Notes under the pieces: model-generated
The model's database searches: none
What the model saw: the letters and a program-made list of their open reading frames with translations, nothing else
What the model was told of the DNA's origin: nothing
DNA from: an uncultured Veillonella sp.
GTDB taxonomy: Bacteria > Bacillota > Negativicutes > Veillonellales > Veillonellaceae
Direction: 5' to 3'
NCBI RefSeq assembly: GCF_937981445.1
Contig: NZ_CALJON010000029.1
Coordinates: forward strand, 1 to 15,969
Length of the DNA: 15,969 nt
Made by a program: the position numbers and the translations under genes
Part shown: positions 6,611-14,086 of the stretch, one piece after another
How the letters are laid out: each line of letters starts with the position of its first letter
How positions within the stretch are numbered: the stretch's first letter is position 1

Positions 6611-8272
6611 TCAAGACTTCCAGCCCAATTTTAAAGCATCATAAAGAGTGGCATCACTGATTTGAAATAATTCACCTTGTGCATTTAGCAGAGTTAATAA
6701 TAAGGCCTTAAGCTTTTCTGTTTGTTCTTTGTACATGCCGAAAGACATAGAATGAATTGGCACATCTGTATTTAAAAATACTGCAATCGCCTTTTCCGGA
6801 TGCTTAGCATCCCAATCAATCAACTCTTTATAAATCTGGCTTTGCAATAATTCTGTTGGCTTTTGCCACTCCTTAGCCCAACGAGTAAGAATAATCATAG
6901 CATAGGAATTTAAATTATTCATCCAAATCGTATTAACAGCATGGTTTAATGTCATGCTTAAAGGTCGTTCTTCCCAGTCAGCTTCTTTAGCAGTATCAGC
7001 CAAAGCTTGATAATACATTTCATCGTCTTTCATAATAGTCACAGGATTATACATGAGCGACCAAGTCACTATGGATGGATGATTTTTATCTCGACGAATT
7101 AAATCTTGAATGGCTTCTTTATGTGCTTCTAAAAGTCTAGATTTAATGTCAATTTTATTAAAATTAGCCTCTCCAAGTTTTAAATCCTTAGATAATAGGC
7201 CAGCCCCTGGAATCTCGCCAATCACAAGGAGCCCACAAGCATCTGCCATAGCTAAGACTTCGGAGCCTAAAGGGCGTCCACCACTATAAATGCAATTGCC
7301 ACCTAAGGCTAAAATCTGAAGCATACGCTGTTTTATCTGCCATGGAGTCATTACTAACTCATCACCATATGGTTTAGACCATAAAACGGCTTTGAGACGC
7401 GTCATCTCCCCATTTAACTTAAAGTTACCATTTTCTACAGCTGTAGTACGCAAACCAACTTTAAGGGTATAGGAATCATGTTGTTTACCAAGGCGACTAA
7501 CTTCTAGCTCTAAGTTATATAAATAGCCTTTTCCAATAGACCAAATCTGAGGGTCATCGATAACGAGTTTGGCATTACCACCCACACCAGTAGCAATAAT
7601 ACGTCCATCACGAGTACGAAGGGTAGCCGTAACAAGACAGTTACCTTGCACATGAGCCATATATTGTAGCACCGCTTTTTCTTTACTAAGCTCCACAGTC
7701 TGTACCATTACGTCCGTCAAGCGCGTTGAAGGCACCGTATATAAAGCGACACGCCCGTAAATGCCTGTAGGCACAGAAAAATCAAAATGAGACTGATTCA
7801 CTCGCTGCCCCTTTGGAGATGTAATCACTTGCCCTGCTGGTAATGCATAAGGTGATAATTCATTATTTACTTTTACAACAATACGATTATCTTCACCATA
7901 ACGAAGCTGTCTTGTTACATTTAAAGATGAAGAGGTATAAATGCCTTCATGACGTCCTGCTTCAATCCCATTTACATATACAACAGCACGATTCCCAATG
8001 CCATCAAATCGCAAAAATACATCTGATCCAAGCCAACGTTTAGGTATAAACACTTGCCGTTCATACCACATAGTGCCACAGTAGGCACGCTCTTCTGGCA
8101 ACACAAAGACATCCTGTAACGCTGCAGGAACCGGTACGGTCATGTCGCGGGCTACCCCAGATTCATAGCTCTTATCCTTTGATGAATCAAAGGCAAAAAA
8201 CCATTGGCCACTCAAATCTAGGCAGTCACGAGATGCATTGTCTACTGGCTGTAATAACTCCATAGTACTCAT
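6611..8272 (-). CDS. GH2 beta-glucuronidase-like protein lacking catalytic glutamates (probable pseudoenzyme)
   Basis: A 553-residue, uninterrupted protein with the fold order of GH2 beta-glucuronidases: N-terminal sugar-binding domain (about 15-185), immunoglobulin-like domain (about 185-280) and TIM barrel (about 280-540). Strong landmarks are VFLRFDGIGNRAVVYVNG (85-102), VNNEL...PAGQVIT (135-151) and RRDKNHPSIVTWS (393-405). In active enzymes WS is followed by xxNEP, the Glu being the acid/base; here it reads WSLMYNP, with Asn409 in the Glu position. The nucleophile motif ITEYG is replaced in AVFLNTDVPIHS (497-508), with no Glu there. The SHYP segment has also become SGGRP. It has no signal peptide, so it is cytoplasmic. 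The start ATG at 8272 has GGAGGAG upstream. It forms a single-gene unit divergent from the HAD gene. A binding or regulatory role is possible but unproven. Confidence 0.8.
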   Translation of the reverse strand: MSTMELLQPVDNASRDCLDLSGQWFFAFDSSKDKSYESGVARDMTVPVPAALQDVFVLPEERAYCGTMWYERQVFIPKRWLGSDVFLRFDGIGNRAVVYVNGIEAGRHEGIYTSSSLNVTRQLRYGEDNRIVVKVNNELSPYALPAGQVITSPKGQRVNQSHFDFSVPTGIYGRVALYTVPSTRLTDVMVQTVELSKEKAVLQYMAHVQGNCLVTATLRTRDGRIIATGVGGNAKLVIDDPQIWSIGKGYLYNLELEVSRLGKQHDSYTLKVGLRTTAVENGNFKLNGEMTRLKAVLWSKPYGDELVMTPWQIKQRMLQILALGGNCIYSGGRPLGSEVLAMADACGLLVIGEIPGAGLLSKDLKLGEANFNKIDIKSRLLEAHKEAIQDLIRRDKNHPSIVTWSLMYNPVTIMKDDEMYYQALADTAKEADWEERPLSMTLNHAVNTIWMNNLNSYAMIILTRWAKEWQKPTELLQSQIYKELIDWDAKHPEKAIAVFLNTDVPIHSMSFGMYKEQTEKLKALLLTLLNAQGELFQISDATLYDALKLGWKS

Positions 8273-8300
8273 TAATGACTCCTCCTATGCTTTCTCATAT

Positions 8301-8331
8301 TAGTATATACTATATATGAGCTCATAGACAA
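8301..8331 (-). promoter_or_regulatory. Candidate promoter of the GH2 gene with overlapping palindrome
   Basis: On the minus strand TTGTCT (8326-8331) is followed after 16 bases by TATATA (8304-8309), or after 18 by TATACT. A perfect 12-bp palindrome TAGTATATACTA (8301-8312) covers the -10, and CATAT/ATATG flank it with a one-base offset. This is a possible operator. Confidence 0.5.
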
Positions 8332-8360
8332 TTAATTTATGTCTAAAATTAAGCACTTTC

Positions 8361-8389
8361 TTTAAAATCTTATATCAAAAATGTATAAT
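8361..8389 (+). promoter_or_regulatory. Candidate promoter of the HAD phosphatase gene
   Basis: TTTAAA (8361-8366), 17 bases, then a perfect TATAAT (8384-8389). Transcription would start near 8396, leaving a leader of about 55 bases. A second TATAAT at 8424-8429 lies too near the ribosome-binding site to serve. Confidence 0.4.
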
Positions 8390-8450
8390 TCCCCATTTTG
8401 TTATATGATAAAATATAGACATATATAATAAATAATCCAAGGAGACCTAT

Positions 8451-9131
8451 ATGAGCAAAATTACTGAAAACACCCGTTATAATACAATTATCTTTGATTG
8501 TGATGGTACACTATTAAATACCCTCAATGACCTAGCAGACACGATGAACTATGTTCTTACTATGCATCACTATCCGACACGTACTATTGATGAAATTCGT
8601 AGTTTCGTTGGCAATGGTTTAGGTAAGCTCGTGGAGCGTAGCGTGCCAGCTGGCACATCTTCAGAAAAACAAGCTACTATGTTAGCTGATTTTAAAGCCT
8701 ATTATGCAGATCACTGGCAAGATAAAACAGCTCCTTATGAAGGTATTTACGAGCTACTTGATGGATTAAAAGAAAAAGGATATAAAATCGCTGTTGTATC
8801 TAATAAAATCCAAGAAGGCGTAACCGCTCTCAATGAGCAATACTTTAAAGGCTATTTTCCTGTCGGCATAGGCGAACGGCCTAGACTAGCACGCAAGCCT
8901 GAACCGGACATGGTCATCACAGCCCTTGAAGAACTCAAAAGCGCTCAAGACAAAGCTGTTTATATAGGGGACTCTGAAGTAGACCTCGCAACAGCGCGCA
9001 ATGCAAAACTTCTACCTATCGCCGTTACTTGGGGCTTTAGAGGCGAAAGCTTCTTAGTTGAGCAAGGGGCTCAGCATATTGCCCGAAAACCTAGCGATGT
9101 GCTAAGCATATTAGAAGAATTAAATAAATAG
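8451..9131 (+). CDS. gph: HAD-superfamily phosphatase, phosphoglycolate phosphatase-like
   Basis: A 226-residue cytoplasmic hydrolase with all four HAD motifs: motif I FDCDGTLLNT (nucleophile D16, acid/base D18), motif II VVSNK (S117), motif III lysine K149 in RKPEPD, and motif IV YIGDSEVDLATA (D174, D178). The alpha-helical cap between residues about 25 and 95 and the C-terminal VTWGFRG segment match the Gph/PpaX branch. That branch dephosphorylates 2-phosphoglycolate or, in some relatives, pyrophosphate or other small phosphoesters; sequence alone does not settle the substrate. AAGGAGA lies six bases before the ATG. It is a single-gene unit closed by a strong terminator. Confidence 0.85.
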   Translation: MSKITENTRYNTIIFDCDGTLLNTLNDLADTMNYVLTMHHYPTRTIDEIRSFVGNGLGKLVERSVPAGTSSEKQATMLADFKAYYADHWQDKTAPYEGIYELLDGLKEKGYKIAVVSNKIQEGVTALNEQYFKGYFPVGIGERPRLARKPEPDMVITALEELKSAQDKAVYIGDSEVDLATARNAKLLPIAVTWGFRGESFLVEQGAQHIARKPSDVLSILEELNK

Positions 9132-9150
9132 ACACTCGTTCTGAATCTAA

Positions 9151-9184
9151 AAAAGCTGTAATACCATATGGTATTACAGCTTTT
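9151..9184. terminator. Bidirectional terminator between gph and the convergent pepT operon
   Basis: A perfect 34-base palindrome: AAAAGCTGTAATACC and its complement around ATAT, with T-runs outward on both strands. It lies between convergent genes (HAD on plus, small Cys-rich gene on minus) and can end both transcripts. Its outer arms AAAAGCTGTA/TACAGCTTTT are shared with the terminator at 6451-6493. Confidence 0.9.
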
Positions 9185-9190
9185 CTATTA

Positions 9191-9445
9191 CTATTTTTTC
9201 TCACTCATAGAAGATACTTCTGGTAAGTCCCATTCTATTTCTTCCCAATACGTTTCTGACAACTCAATATAATCGCCTTTTTTCTTAAAGCTACGATGTA
9301 AATATTCAAGTCCACCGTCTACAGCAACAGTCTTACAACTACAAAGTTTTACACCATGAGTCCATGTAGACCCTAGTATATCACCGCAATGACAACACTG
9401 AACTTTATTAGAAACAATTCGTTGTACCGTTATTTTCCGATTCAT
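9191..9445 (-). CDS. Small cysteine-rich protein, DUF7695-like
   Basis: An 84-residue protein with a four-cysteine arrangement typical of a zinc ribbon: CCHCG (residues 17-21) and LCSC (34-37). This is followed by VAVDGGLEYLHR. That combination (CxxCG, TH, CxC, VAVDGG and a tyrosine/arginine motif) resembles a small family I remember as DUF7695, found in many Firmicutes and their phages; the name is from memory and unverified. Function is unknown. The acidic C-terminus (SETYWEEIEWDLPE) is unremarkable. The start ATG at 9445 has AAGGGGC upstream. It lies only 16 bases after the peptidase gene and is almost surely co-transcribed with it, ending at the palindromic terminator. Confidence 0.7.
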   Translation of the reverse strand: MNRKITVQRIVSNKVQCCHCGDILGSTWTHGVKLCSCKTVAVDGGLEYLHRSFKKKGDYIELSETYWEEIEWDLPEVSSMSEKK

Positions 9446-9461
9446 TGTAGCCCCTTAACAC

Positions 9462-10589
9462 TTACGCTTTTAACTTTGCTGCTTCTTTAATGAGCTCCAC
9501 AGCCAAGCGCGCCGTATCATATAAATCTTTTTCAGGAATATACTCTTCTTTAGAATGTGGATTGCGGATGCCCACGCCTAATACAACACTAGGCACTCCG
9601 TAGGCATTAAAGAAGCAGGCATCGCTGCCCCCACCGCCTTCAGTGATATTCACAGGGAATTCTAAATTTTCACAAGCTCGTTTAGCTAATTGTACGGTAG
9701 CATGATCTTCAGCTAATTTAAATGGTGAATAGTTTTTAATCACTGTTACTTCTGCAGTAGCCCCCATTTCACGAGCCACAAGTTCAAACGTACGCACTGC
9801 ATTGTCTGTAAGTTCAGTGAGTTTTTCCTTATCACGACTTCTCGTTTCCATCACAATCTGAGCTTCTTCTGGCACCACATTAGTTTCACGACCACCATGA
9901 ATAATACCAATATTAGCTGTTGTCTCTTCATCAATGCGCCCTTGCGGTAGTTTTGTAATAATATTAGCAGCCACCACAATAGCACTAATGCCCTTTTCAG
10001 GGGAATTCCCAGCATGAGCCGATTTACCAATAATACGTGCCTCAATACGGTTCTTGCCTGGCGCTTTACGAACGATACGGCCAGGGGAATTGATGGTATC
10101 AAAAACGAAGCCATATTGTGCTTTTAATAAGGATGAATTCATTACCCGTGAACCATTAACCCCGCCTTCTTCAGCGATATTAAAAACGATTTGTAAATCA
10201 CCATGAGGGATTTTCTGTTCATCAATGGTACGCAAAGCTTCTAAAATAGTAGCTATCCCCACTTTATCATCGGCGCCTAGTACAGTTGTACCATCCGATG
10301 TAATAAGACCATCCTTGAGCTGCGGCTTAACCCCTTTACATGGCTGCACATTATCCATATGAGCCGTCAACATAATCATAGGTGCCTCAGGAATCGTCCC
10401 CTTGCGCGTGGCCACTAAATTACCAGCCGTGCCGCCTAGTTTTGTGCCACCATCATCTTCCACTACAGTAAAACCTAATTCCTCTAAACGCTTTGTAAGA
10501 ACATCAGCAATCTCGCGCTCCCCTAATGTAGGCGTGTACATTTGCAATAACTCAAAAAACTCATTTAATAAACGCTTTTCTTGGATCAT
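9462..10589 (-). CDS. pepT: Peptidase T-like M20 family metallopeptidase
   Basis: A 375-residue cytoplasmic di-zinc aminopeptidase of the M20 family. Visible metal ligands and catalytic residues are H77 and D79 in TAHMDN, D107 in GADDKVG, E140/E141 in IAEEGG, D164 in FDT and H345 in RNPHS. The dimerisation/lid domain lies roughly between residues 175 and 290 (KSAHAGNSPEKG at 189-200). Length and motifs fit the PepT-like group, shorter than E. coli PepT (about 408), which removes N-terminal residues from tripeptides. The exact substrate is not certain. The start ATG at 10589 has GGGAGG upstream. It is separated by only 25 bases from the DUF1828-like gene upstream, and no terminator lies between, so it may be read from that gene's promoter. 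Confidence 0.85.
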   Translation of the reverse strand: MIQEKRLLNEFFELLQMYTPTLGEREIADVLTKRLEELGFTVVEDDGGTKLGGTAGNLVATRKGTIPEAPMIMLTAHMDNVQPCKGVKPQLKDGLITSDGTTVLGADDKVGIATILEALRTIDEQKIPHGDLQIVFNIAEEGGVNGSRVMNSSLLKAQYGFVFDTINSPGRIVRKAPGKNRIEARIIGKSAHAGNSPEKGISAIVVAANIITKLPQGRIDEETTANIGIIHGGRETNVVPEEAQIVMETRSRDKEKLTELTDNAVRTFELVAREMGATAEVTVIKNYSPFKLAEDHATVQLAKRACENLEFPVNITEGGGGSDACFFNAYGVPSVVLGVGIRNPHSKEEYIPEKDLYDTARLAVELIKEAAKLKA

Positions 10590-10614
10590 AATGGCCTCCC
10601 TTTAACATACTAAT

Positions 10615-11388
10615 CTAAGCTAATATTCTATTTATATAGTCTGCTCCACTTTCTTCAAAATCAGCTAAATCATAGAACTGCTTATCAGAAACTTTCATTA
10701 TTTTCTTCTGGGTCCCCCTTGGTAATTTATCAAATGAATCATGGACTACCACACTTGTAAAAATACATTCTGCCTGTTGCAATGTCAAAATATCTATAAT
10801 TGTATCTTTTGCTTTAGATTCACTACTAGAAGGAAATAAAAATACTTTTTTATTATTTTTTTCAAATGCATATTGTATTACCAAATCTTGTTCTGCTGAC
10901 AATGGCTTATAATCAACTTTTGGGTTTAATGATTTTAATGAGGTTAGTACATAATCTGTAAACTTTTTATAAAACAGATTAGCTACCGATTTACGTTGAA
11001 CTAAAGCTAAACTTAGTACCTTTAAAATCAGTTGTGAATACTGCATTATTGCATTAAATAGCTGATTAATATTACATTGAGTTGAAATTATGCCTGTACT
11101 GTAATCAATATTTCCATTATATTGAAAAATAATCTGCTGTAATAATTGTTGCTTTTTATCTGTATCGATATCAAATGTATAAGATAGACGCATTAAGGTC
11201 ATTCCATAGTCCATAAGGATAATTTGATTTTTATTTCTAAGATCAAGAAACATTTCTACCATATCTCCATCAGGATGATATATGGGAACTAACAATTGAT
11301 ATATATCAGGACGTTTTTCAATTAAATCAAACTGATGTGCAAATGAGTTTTGTAGTTCAGCTTTTATCATAGAAATACTATTAGTCAT
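10615..11388 (-). CDS. DUF1828-domain protein
   Basis: A 257-residue soluble protein. Residues about 28-125 resemble the DUF1828 domain: a short strand (YQLLVPIYHPDGDMVEMFLDL), then an MDYGMTLMRLSY segment that parallels the family's DDG-type motif, then a helical part. The C-terminal 120 residues may be the DUF1829-type partner region, including QDLVIQYAFEKNNKKVFLFP and a final acidic/aromatic part. No catalytic motif is evident. DUF1828 proteins are widespread, scattered and functionally uncharacterised. The start ATG at 11388 has GGAGGTG, which begins right after the stop of the upstream gene, 12 bases away, so the two are tightly coupled. Codon use is AT-rich compared with the pepT gene. 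The assignment to DUF1828 is from remembered pattern. Confidence 0.6.
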   Translation of the reverse strand: MTNSISMIKAELQNSFAHQFDLIEKRPDIYQLLVPIYHPDGDMVEMFLDLRNKNQIILMDYGMTLMRLSYTFDIDTDKKQQLLQQIIFQYNGNIDYSTGIISTQCNINQLFNAIMQYSQLILKVLSLALVQRKSVANLFYKKFTDYVLTSLKSLNPKVDYKPLSAEQDLVIQYAFEKNNKKVFLFPSSSESKAKDTIIDILTLQQAECIFTSVVVHDSFDKLPRGTQKKIMKVSDKQFYDLADFEESGADYINRILA

Positions 11389-11400
11389 AATTTCACCTCC

Positions 11401-11886
11401 TTATTCAAATAATGTTACATTCCAAGATCTTTCAAAATATTGCTTCGCATCTAAAATATTACACATAGTCAGAAAATAATATATAGCACTATCAAAAGTT
11501 GTATACGCATCTGTAGGCTCTATTGTTTTCTCAATAGAAAATAACATATCATCTAAAACCTCTAACTTACAACGATGAATATGCGTAACAAAATGTTCTT
11601 TAATCCTATCATTACCGCCATGCGGGCCATTGCAACGAAATAATATTGGTGCCTCATCAAACAACGGATTTAAGAGTTGTAAACCAATAGAAAAACACTC
11701 AGCCAACGCTTCACTTTGTCTAATAAAAACCCTAAACGATTCTTTATATTTATCAGAATAAACTTGAAAATCTCTTCGCCTAGATCCATTTTTTATTAAG
11801 TAATCTTTTTTAGGTTTCTTTACAATTCTCTTAGGTGTAATAATTAGTTTATCAAGATATTCTTGAGTTATTTCTAATTGACCCAT
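11401..11886 (-). CDS. Uncharacterised His-cluster protein (DUF6978-like), partner of the DUF1828 protein
   Basis: A 161-residue soluble protein I cannot assign with certainty. A basic N-terminal part (residues 15-40, many Lys/Arg) is followed by FRVFIRQSEALAECFSIGL. A histidine-containing motif follows: FRCNGPHG (83-90), then HFVTHIHR (98-105). This pattern recalls proteins I remember as DUF6978, which often sit beside DUF1828 proteins. The four histidines (89, 98, 102, 104) could bind metal, so a hydrolase or nuclease role is conceivable but not shown. The start ATG at 11886 has GGGGAG upstream, and both lie inside a palindrome. It is the first gene of its operon, behind a very good promoter. 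Two-gene, tightly coupled, autoregulated-looking layout resembles toxin-antitoxin or small defence modules. Confidence 0.55.
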   Translation of the reverse strand: MGQLEITQEYLDKLIITPKRIVKKPKKDYLIKNGSRRRDFQVYSDKYKESFRVFIRQSEALAECFSIGLQLLNPLFDEAPILFRCNGPHGGNDRIKEHFVTHIHRCKLEVLDDMLFSIEKTIEPTDAYTTFDSAIYYFLTMCNILDAKQYFERSWNVTLFE

Positions 11887-11913
11887 GATATTTCTCCCCT
11901 ATCTAAATATCAT
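11885..11913 (-). promoter_or_regulatory. Palindrome enclosing ribosome-binding site and start codon
   Basis: Perfect 9-bp arms (11885-11893 and 11905-11913; ATGATATTT and AAATATCAT on the coding strand) flank an 11-base loop holding the GGGGAG Shine-Dalgarno. The last two bases of one arm are the AT of the start codon. As RNA it would hide the start; as DNA it would suit a dimeric repressor. The site lies just downstream of the promoter -10. Confidence 0.6.
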
Positions 11914-11920
11914 TATATCT

Positions 11921-11949
11921 ATTATAAGTTTTGTACGGTAAGATAACAA
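11921..11949 (-). promoter_or_regulatory. Strong sigma-70 promoter of the His-cluster/DUF1828 operon
   Basis: TTGTTA (11944-11949) and a perfect TATAAT (11921-11926) are 17 bases apart on the minus strand. Transcription would start near 11914, immediately before the palindrome. It may also drive pepT and the small Cys-rich gene, since no terminator intervenes. Confidence 0.65.
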
Positions 11950-12307
11950 TACATAAAACCTTTCCTCTACATATAGAGTTCAATTAATATACAACAATCC
12001 ACAATTAATGAAACGTATGTTTGGTTTTATTGTAACATTTTTGCAATATTTATACAATTAATTTCGCTTTTACCCCCTTATTCTCCTTCTTTTCTTCTAA
12101 AAAAAGAGCAGCCTTTTGAGCTGCTCTTCATCCCCATACCCACCCTACATATATAATCAATGATTGGTATTATCCGCGTTTAATTTGTAAGCATAACCTG
12201 TAAGTTGTATGGGCAAAATTTGTAAATCGTGCCGCGCCCCACAGCTGGAGTCAACATAGACAGGGTATCATTCGCCTTATATATGCACCTTAACAATCTA
12301 TGGAAAT
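11950..12307. other. Intergenic region between the two accessory modules
   Basis: No convincing gene was found. It contains the minus-strand terminator at 12099-12128 and, at about 12165-12290, a block visibly richer in G and C than its surroundings. On the minus strand that block has a 25-codon frame (12180-12257) with no obvious ribosome-binding site and a rough hairpin around 12190-12215. Its nature (small ORF, RNA structure, repeat or remnant) cannot be decided from one copy. Confidence 0.4.
12099..12128 (-). terminator. Intrinsic terminator of the DIP1984-containing operon
   Basis: The hairpin has 9-bp arms AAGAGCAGC and GCTGCTCTT with a 7-base loop. On the minus strand it runs into seven T. 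It ends the minus-strand operon whose last gene is the DIP1984-family gene. Confidence 0.85.
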
Positions 12308-12784
12308 TTATAATTCACTATATTCGACATACCAATTTGTTTTTTGAATCATTCGGTCTAATTCACGAGCTGCTTTAGCATATTTATCCGCTTCTTTTTG
12401 TAATGATGATGCCTCTAATACAGGTAGCACTTTAATCTCAGACTGTCTACCACGAACATTGGGCACACTATACCGTGCATATTCACTATATGCTGAAGAA
12501 AGTCTAAATAAGTAATCACGGCGAACCAAAGCAGCCTGCAATGTTTCTCCTGTTGCTCTATCCTTATCATCTAGTACATAATTAGACGCATTAATGCGCT
12601 GAATATTCGTAATCAACTGTAACAACTCTTCACTCTTTTGATGCTTAACCTTAATAAGAATCTGCGGATCCTCTTGAGGAATCTCCCCCTCTTGAATCTG
12701 TAGATTTCGTTCAATTCGGTCGTGAAGATTATTTACAATCCCCATAAGTGTGCTACGTTCCATAATAGCTTCTGCTAGTTTCAT
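12308..12784 (-). CDS. DIP1984-family protein (septicolysin-like)
   Basis: A 158-residue, mostly alpha-helical protein. The N-terminus MKLAEAIMERSTLMGIVNNLHDRI, the QEGEIPQEDP segment (about residues 32-41), INASNYVL and the C-terminal RELDRMIQKTNW match the DIP1984 family, sometimes called septicolysin-like. The cytolysin name is historical; the molecular function is unknown, and the protein has no signal peptide. I chose ATG at 12784, with AGGTG just upstream and matching the usual family N-terminus, over the GTG at 12793. It starts 15 bases after the stop of the coiled-coil gene upstream, so the pair is co-translated, and the operon ends at the terminator near 12100. Length is normal for the family. 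Confidence 0.8.
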   Translation of the reverse strand: MKLAEAIMERSTLMGIVNNLHDRIERNLQIQEGEIPQEDPQILIKVKHQKSEELLQLITNIQRINASNYVLDDKDRATGETLQAALVRRDYLFRLSSAYSEYARYSVPNVRGRQSEIKVLPVLEASSLQKEADKYAKAARELDRMIQKTNWYVEYSEL

Positions 12785-12799
12785 GTGTGTCACCTGCTT

Positions 12800-14086
12800 T
12801 TATAAATACCGCTTCGCTTCCAACGCTTCTTGTTTATCCTCTGCGGAGGCCTTATGCTTTCGCTCTCCTAACAATTCATCAGGCCTTGAAACAAGAGGAT
12901 CAATCCAATCGGCCTTGGCTAAAATCCAAGATACAAGTTCATTATCATTGGATTGACTTGATAAAATATTGGCATACATTCTAATATCTTGAGCTAATTT
13001 ATAATCCTCAATTGTGTTCAACAAAGCCCTCGTCTTTTCTTTTTCTTTATTAATTTGCTCTAATAATAATTCTTTTCGTTTTTCTTCTTCTAACCACAGA
13101 CGATATTTTTCTTCTCTAGCTTCTCGTTCTTCTTTTACACCCCTATATTCTTCATAAATTGAAGCAATAATTTCTGGCATTAAGTTCTCAAGTTTTTTAG
13201 CTTCTCCATCTTTTATAAATTTTCGCTGATTAAATTTTATACGAAATATCCCTGTTGGCACTTTATCATATTTTCTAATTTGTGGCTTCGTTGCCCATTT
13301 ATTATTCTTTACTGCATCTTCATATATGATTAAATCTCGTGCTTCTTGCTTTGTGATTTCATGAGGCACTTGATTTAATCTTTCTATAATATCAAATCTA
13401 ACTTCATCTTCACCAAATTTGAGCGTGCAATTTTCAGTAACTTCAGCACCGAGTAACTCAAAAGTTTTAAATAAAATGTCTAGTAAAGAATATAATCGTG
13501 GTAGACCACTTTTTGAAACATCCATAACAAACCGTGGTTCATTTATATACTCACCAGTACTATAATCATAGTAATTTCTACGATCCTGACGACGTCTATT
13601 TAACCATGCCTCAATACTATTCTTTAGTTTTACTACACGAACATGTAATCGTCCCTTTTTAGATACGTCTACCCCAAAAGCAATCTTTTCGATTCTTATT
13701 ATATCTTCCATAGGCAAAAAAGATAACTGTTCTTTAAATTTTTCATGTTCATAATTCTTAATATCATTATCAGTCATATCACTTTTATCTAAGCCAGAAT
13801 TTAATGATTTTACTTCAATTGTTCTATTGGATTTACGTTTCTCTAAAATAAGAATCTCATCTTCATCAAAGTCTTCTAAAGCAGGTTTTAAAGTTGATAC
13901 ATCTTGACCGGAGTGTAACTTCCCCCAATACACATTATCTGGTTTTGGTATACGGTAATATTCACAAATCCGTTTTAGTTCTATTATTGATGTATTATAT
14001 TTATTAGCTACTTTAGTTATACCTAATTCCCATAATTCATTATAAAAACTCTCTCGCGATACTTTTACTATATCATTCCAACTCAT
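12800..14086 (-). CDS. HTH and coiled-coil protein of an uncharacterised family
   Basis: A 428-residue soluble protein, not assignable to a named family. Residues 9-60 look like a helix-turn-helix module: SRESFYNELWELGITKVANK then ELKRICEYYRIPKP, ending in YWGKLHSG. I recall this pattern (R..LY.E.W..P...VA..Y.VS...L...C....IP.P..GYW.K) from many unannotated bacterial proteins. A middle domain (about 130-300) contains RLHVRVVKLKNSIEAWLNRR. Residues about 313-358 are a highly charged coiled coil (EEYRGVKEEREAREEKYR). Near the C-terminus is WILAKADWIDPLV, also typical of that group. DNA binding is plausible; catalytic activity is not evident. The start ATG at 14086 has GAGG upstream and lies inside the end of another open frame (14073-14234). 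It is coupled to the DIP1984 gene downstream. Confidence 0.65.
   Translation of the reverse strand: MSWNDIVKVSRESFYNELWELGITKVANKYNTSIIELKRICEYYRIPKPDNVYWGKLHSGQDVSTLKPALEDFDEDEILILEKRKSNRTIEVKSLNSGLDKSDMTDNDIKNYEHEKFKEQLSFLPMEDIIRIEKIAFGVDVSKKGRLHVRVVKLKNSIEAWLNRRRQDRRNYYDYSTGEYINEPRFVMDVSKSGLPRLYSLLDILFKTFELLGAEVTENCTLKFGEDEVRFDIIERLNQVPHEITKQEARDLIIYEDAVKNNKWATKPQIRKYDKVPTGIFRIKFNQRKFIKDGEAKKLENLMPEIIASIYEEYRGVKEEREAREEKYRLWLEEEKRKELLLEQINKEKEKTRALLNTIEDYKLAQDIRMYANILSSQSNDNELVSWILAKADWIDPLVSRPDELLGERKHKASAEDKQEALEAKRYL

Noticed and set aside
8398..8429. Promoter TTGTTA ... TATAAT close to the HAD gene
   Set aside because: The spacer is 20 bases and transcription would start almost on the ribosome-binding site.
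12180..12257. 25-codon minus-strand frame after the DIP1984 gene as a gene
   Set aside because: ATG is present but there is no ribosome-binding site and the frame is very short. It was kept only as part of the GC-richer block worth a homology search.
12785..12793. GTG start for the DIP1984-family gene
   Set aside because: The AGGTG needed for initiation overlaps this GTG, and the family normally begins at the ATG three codons later.
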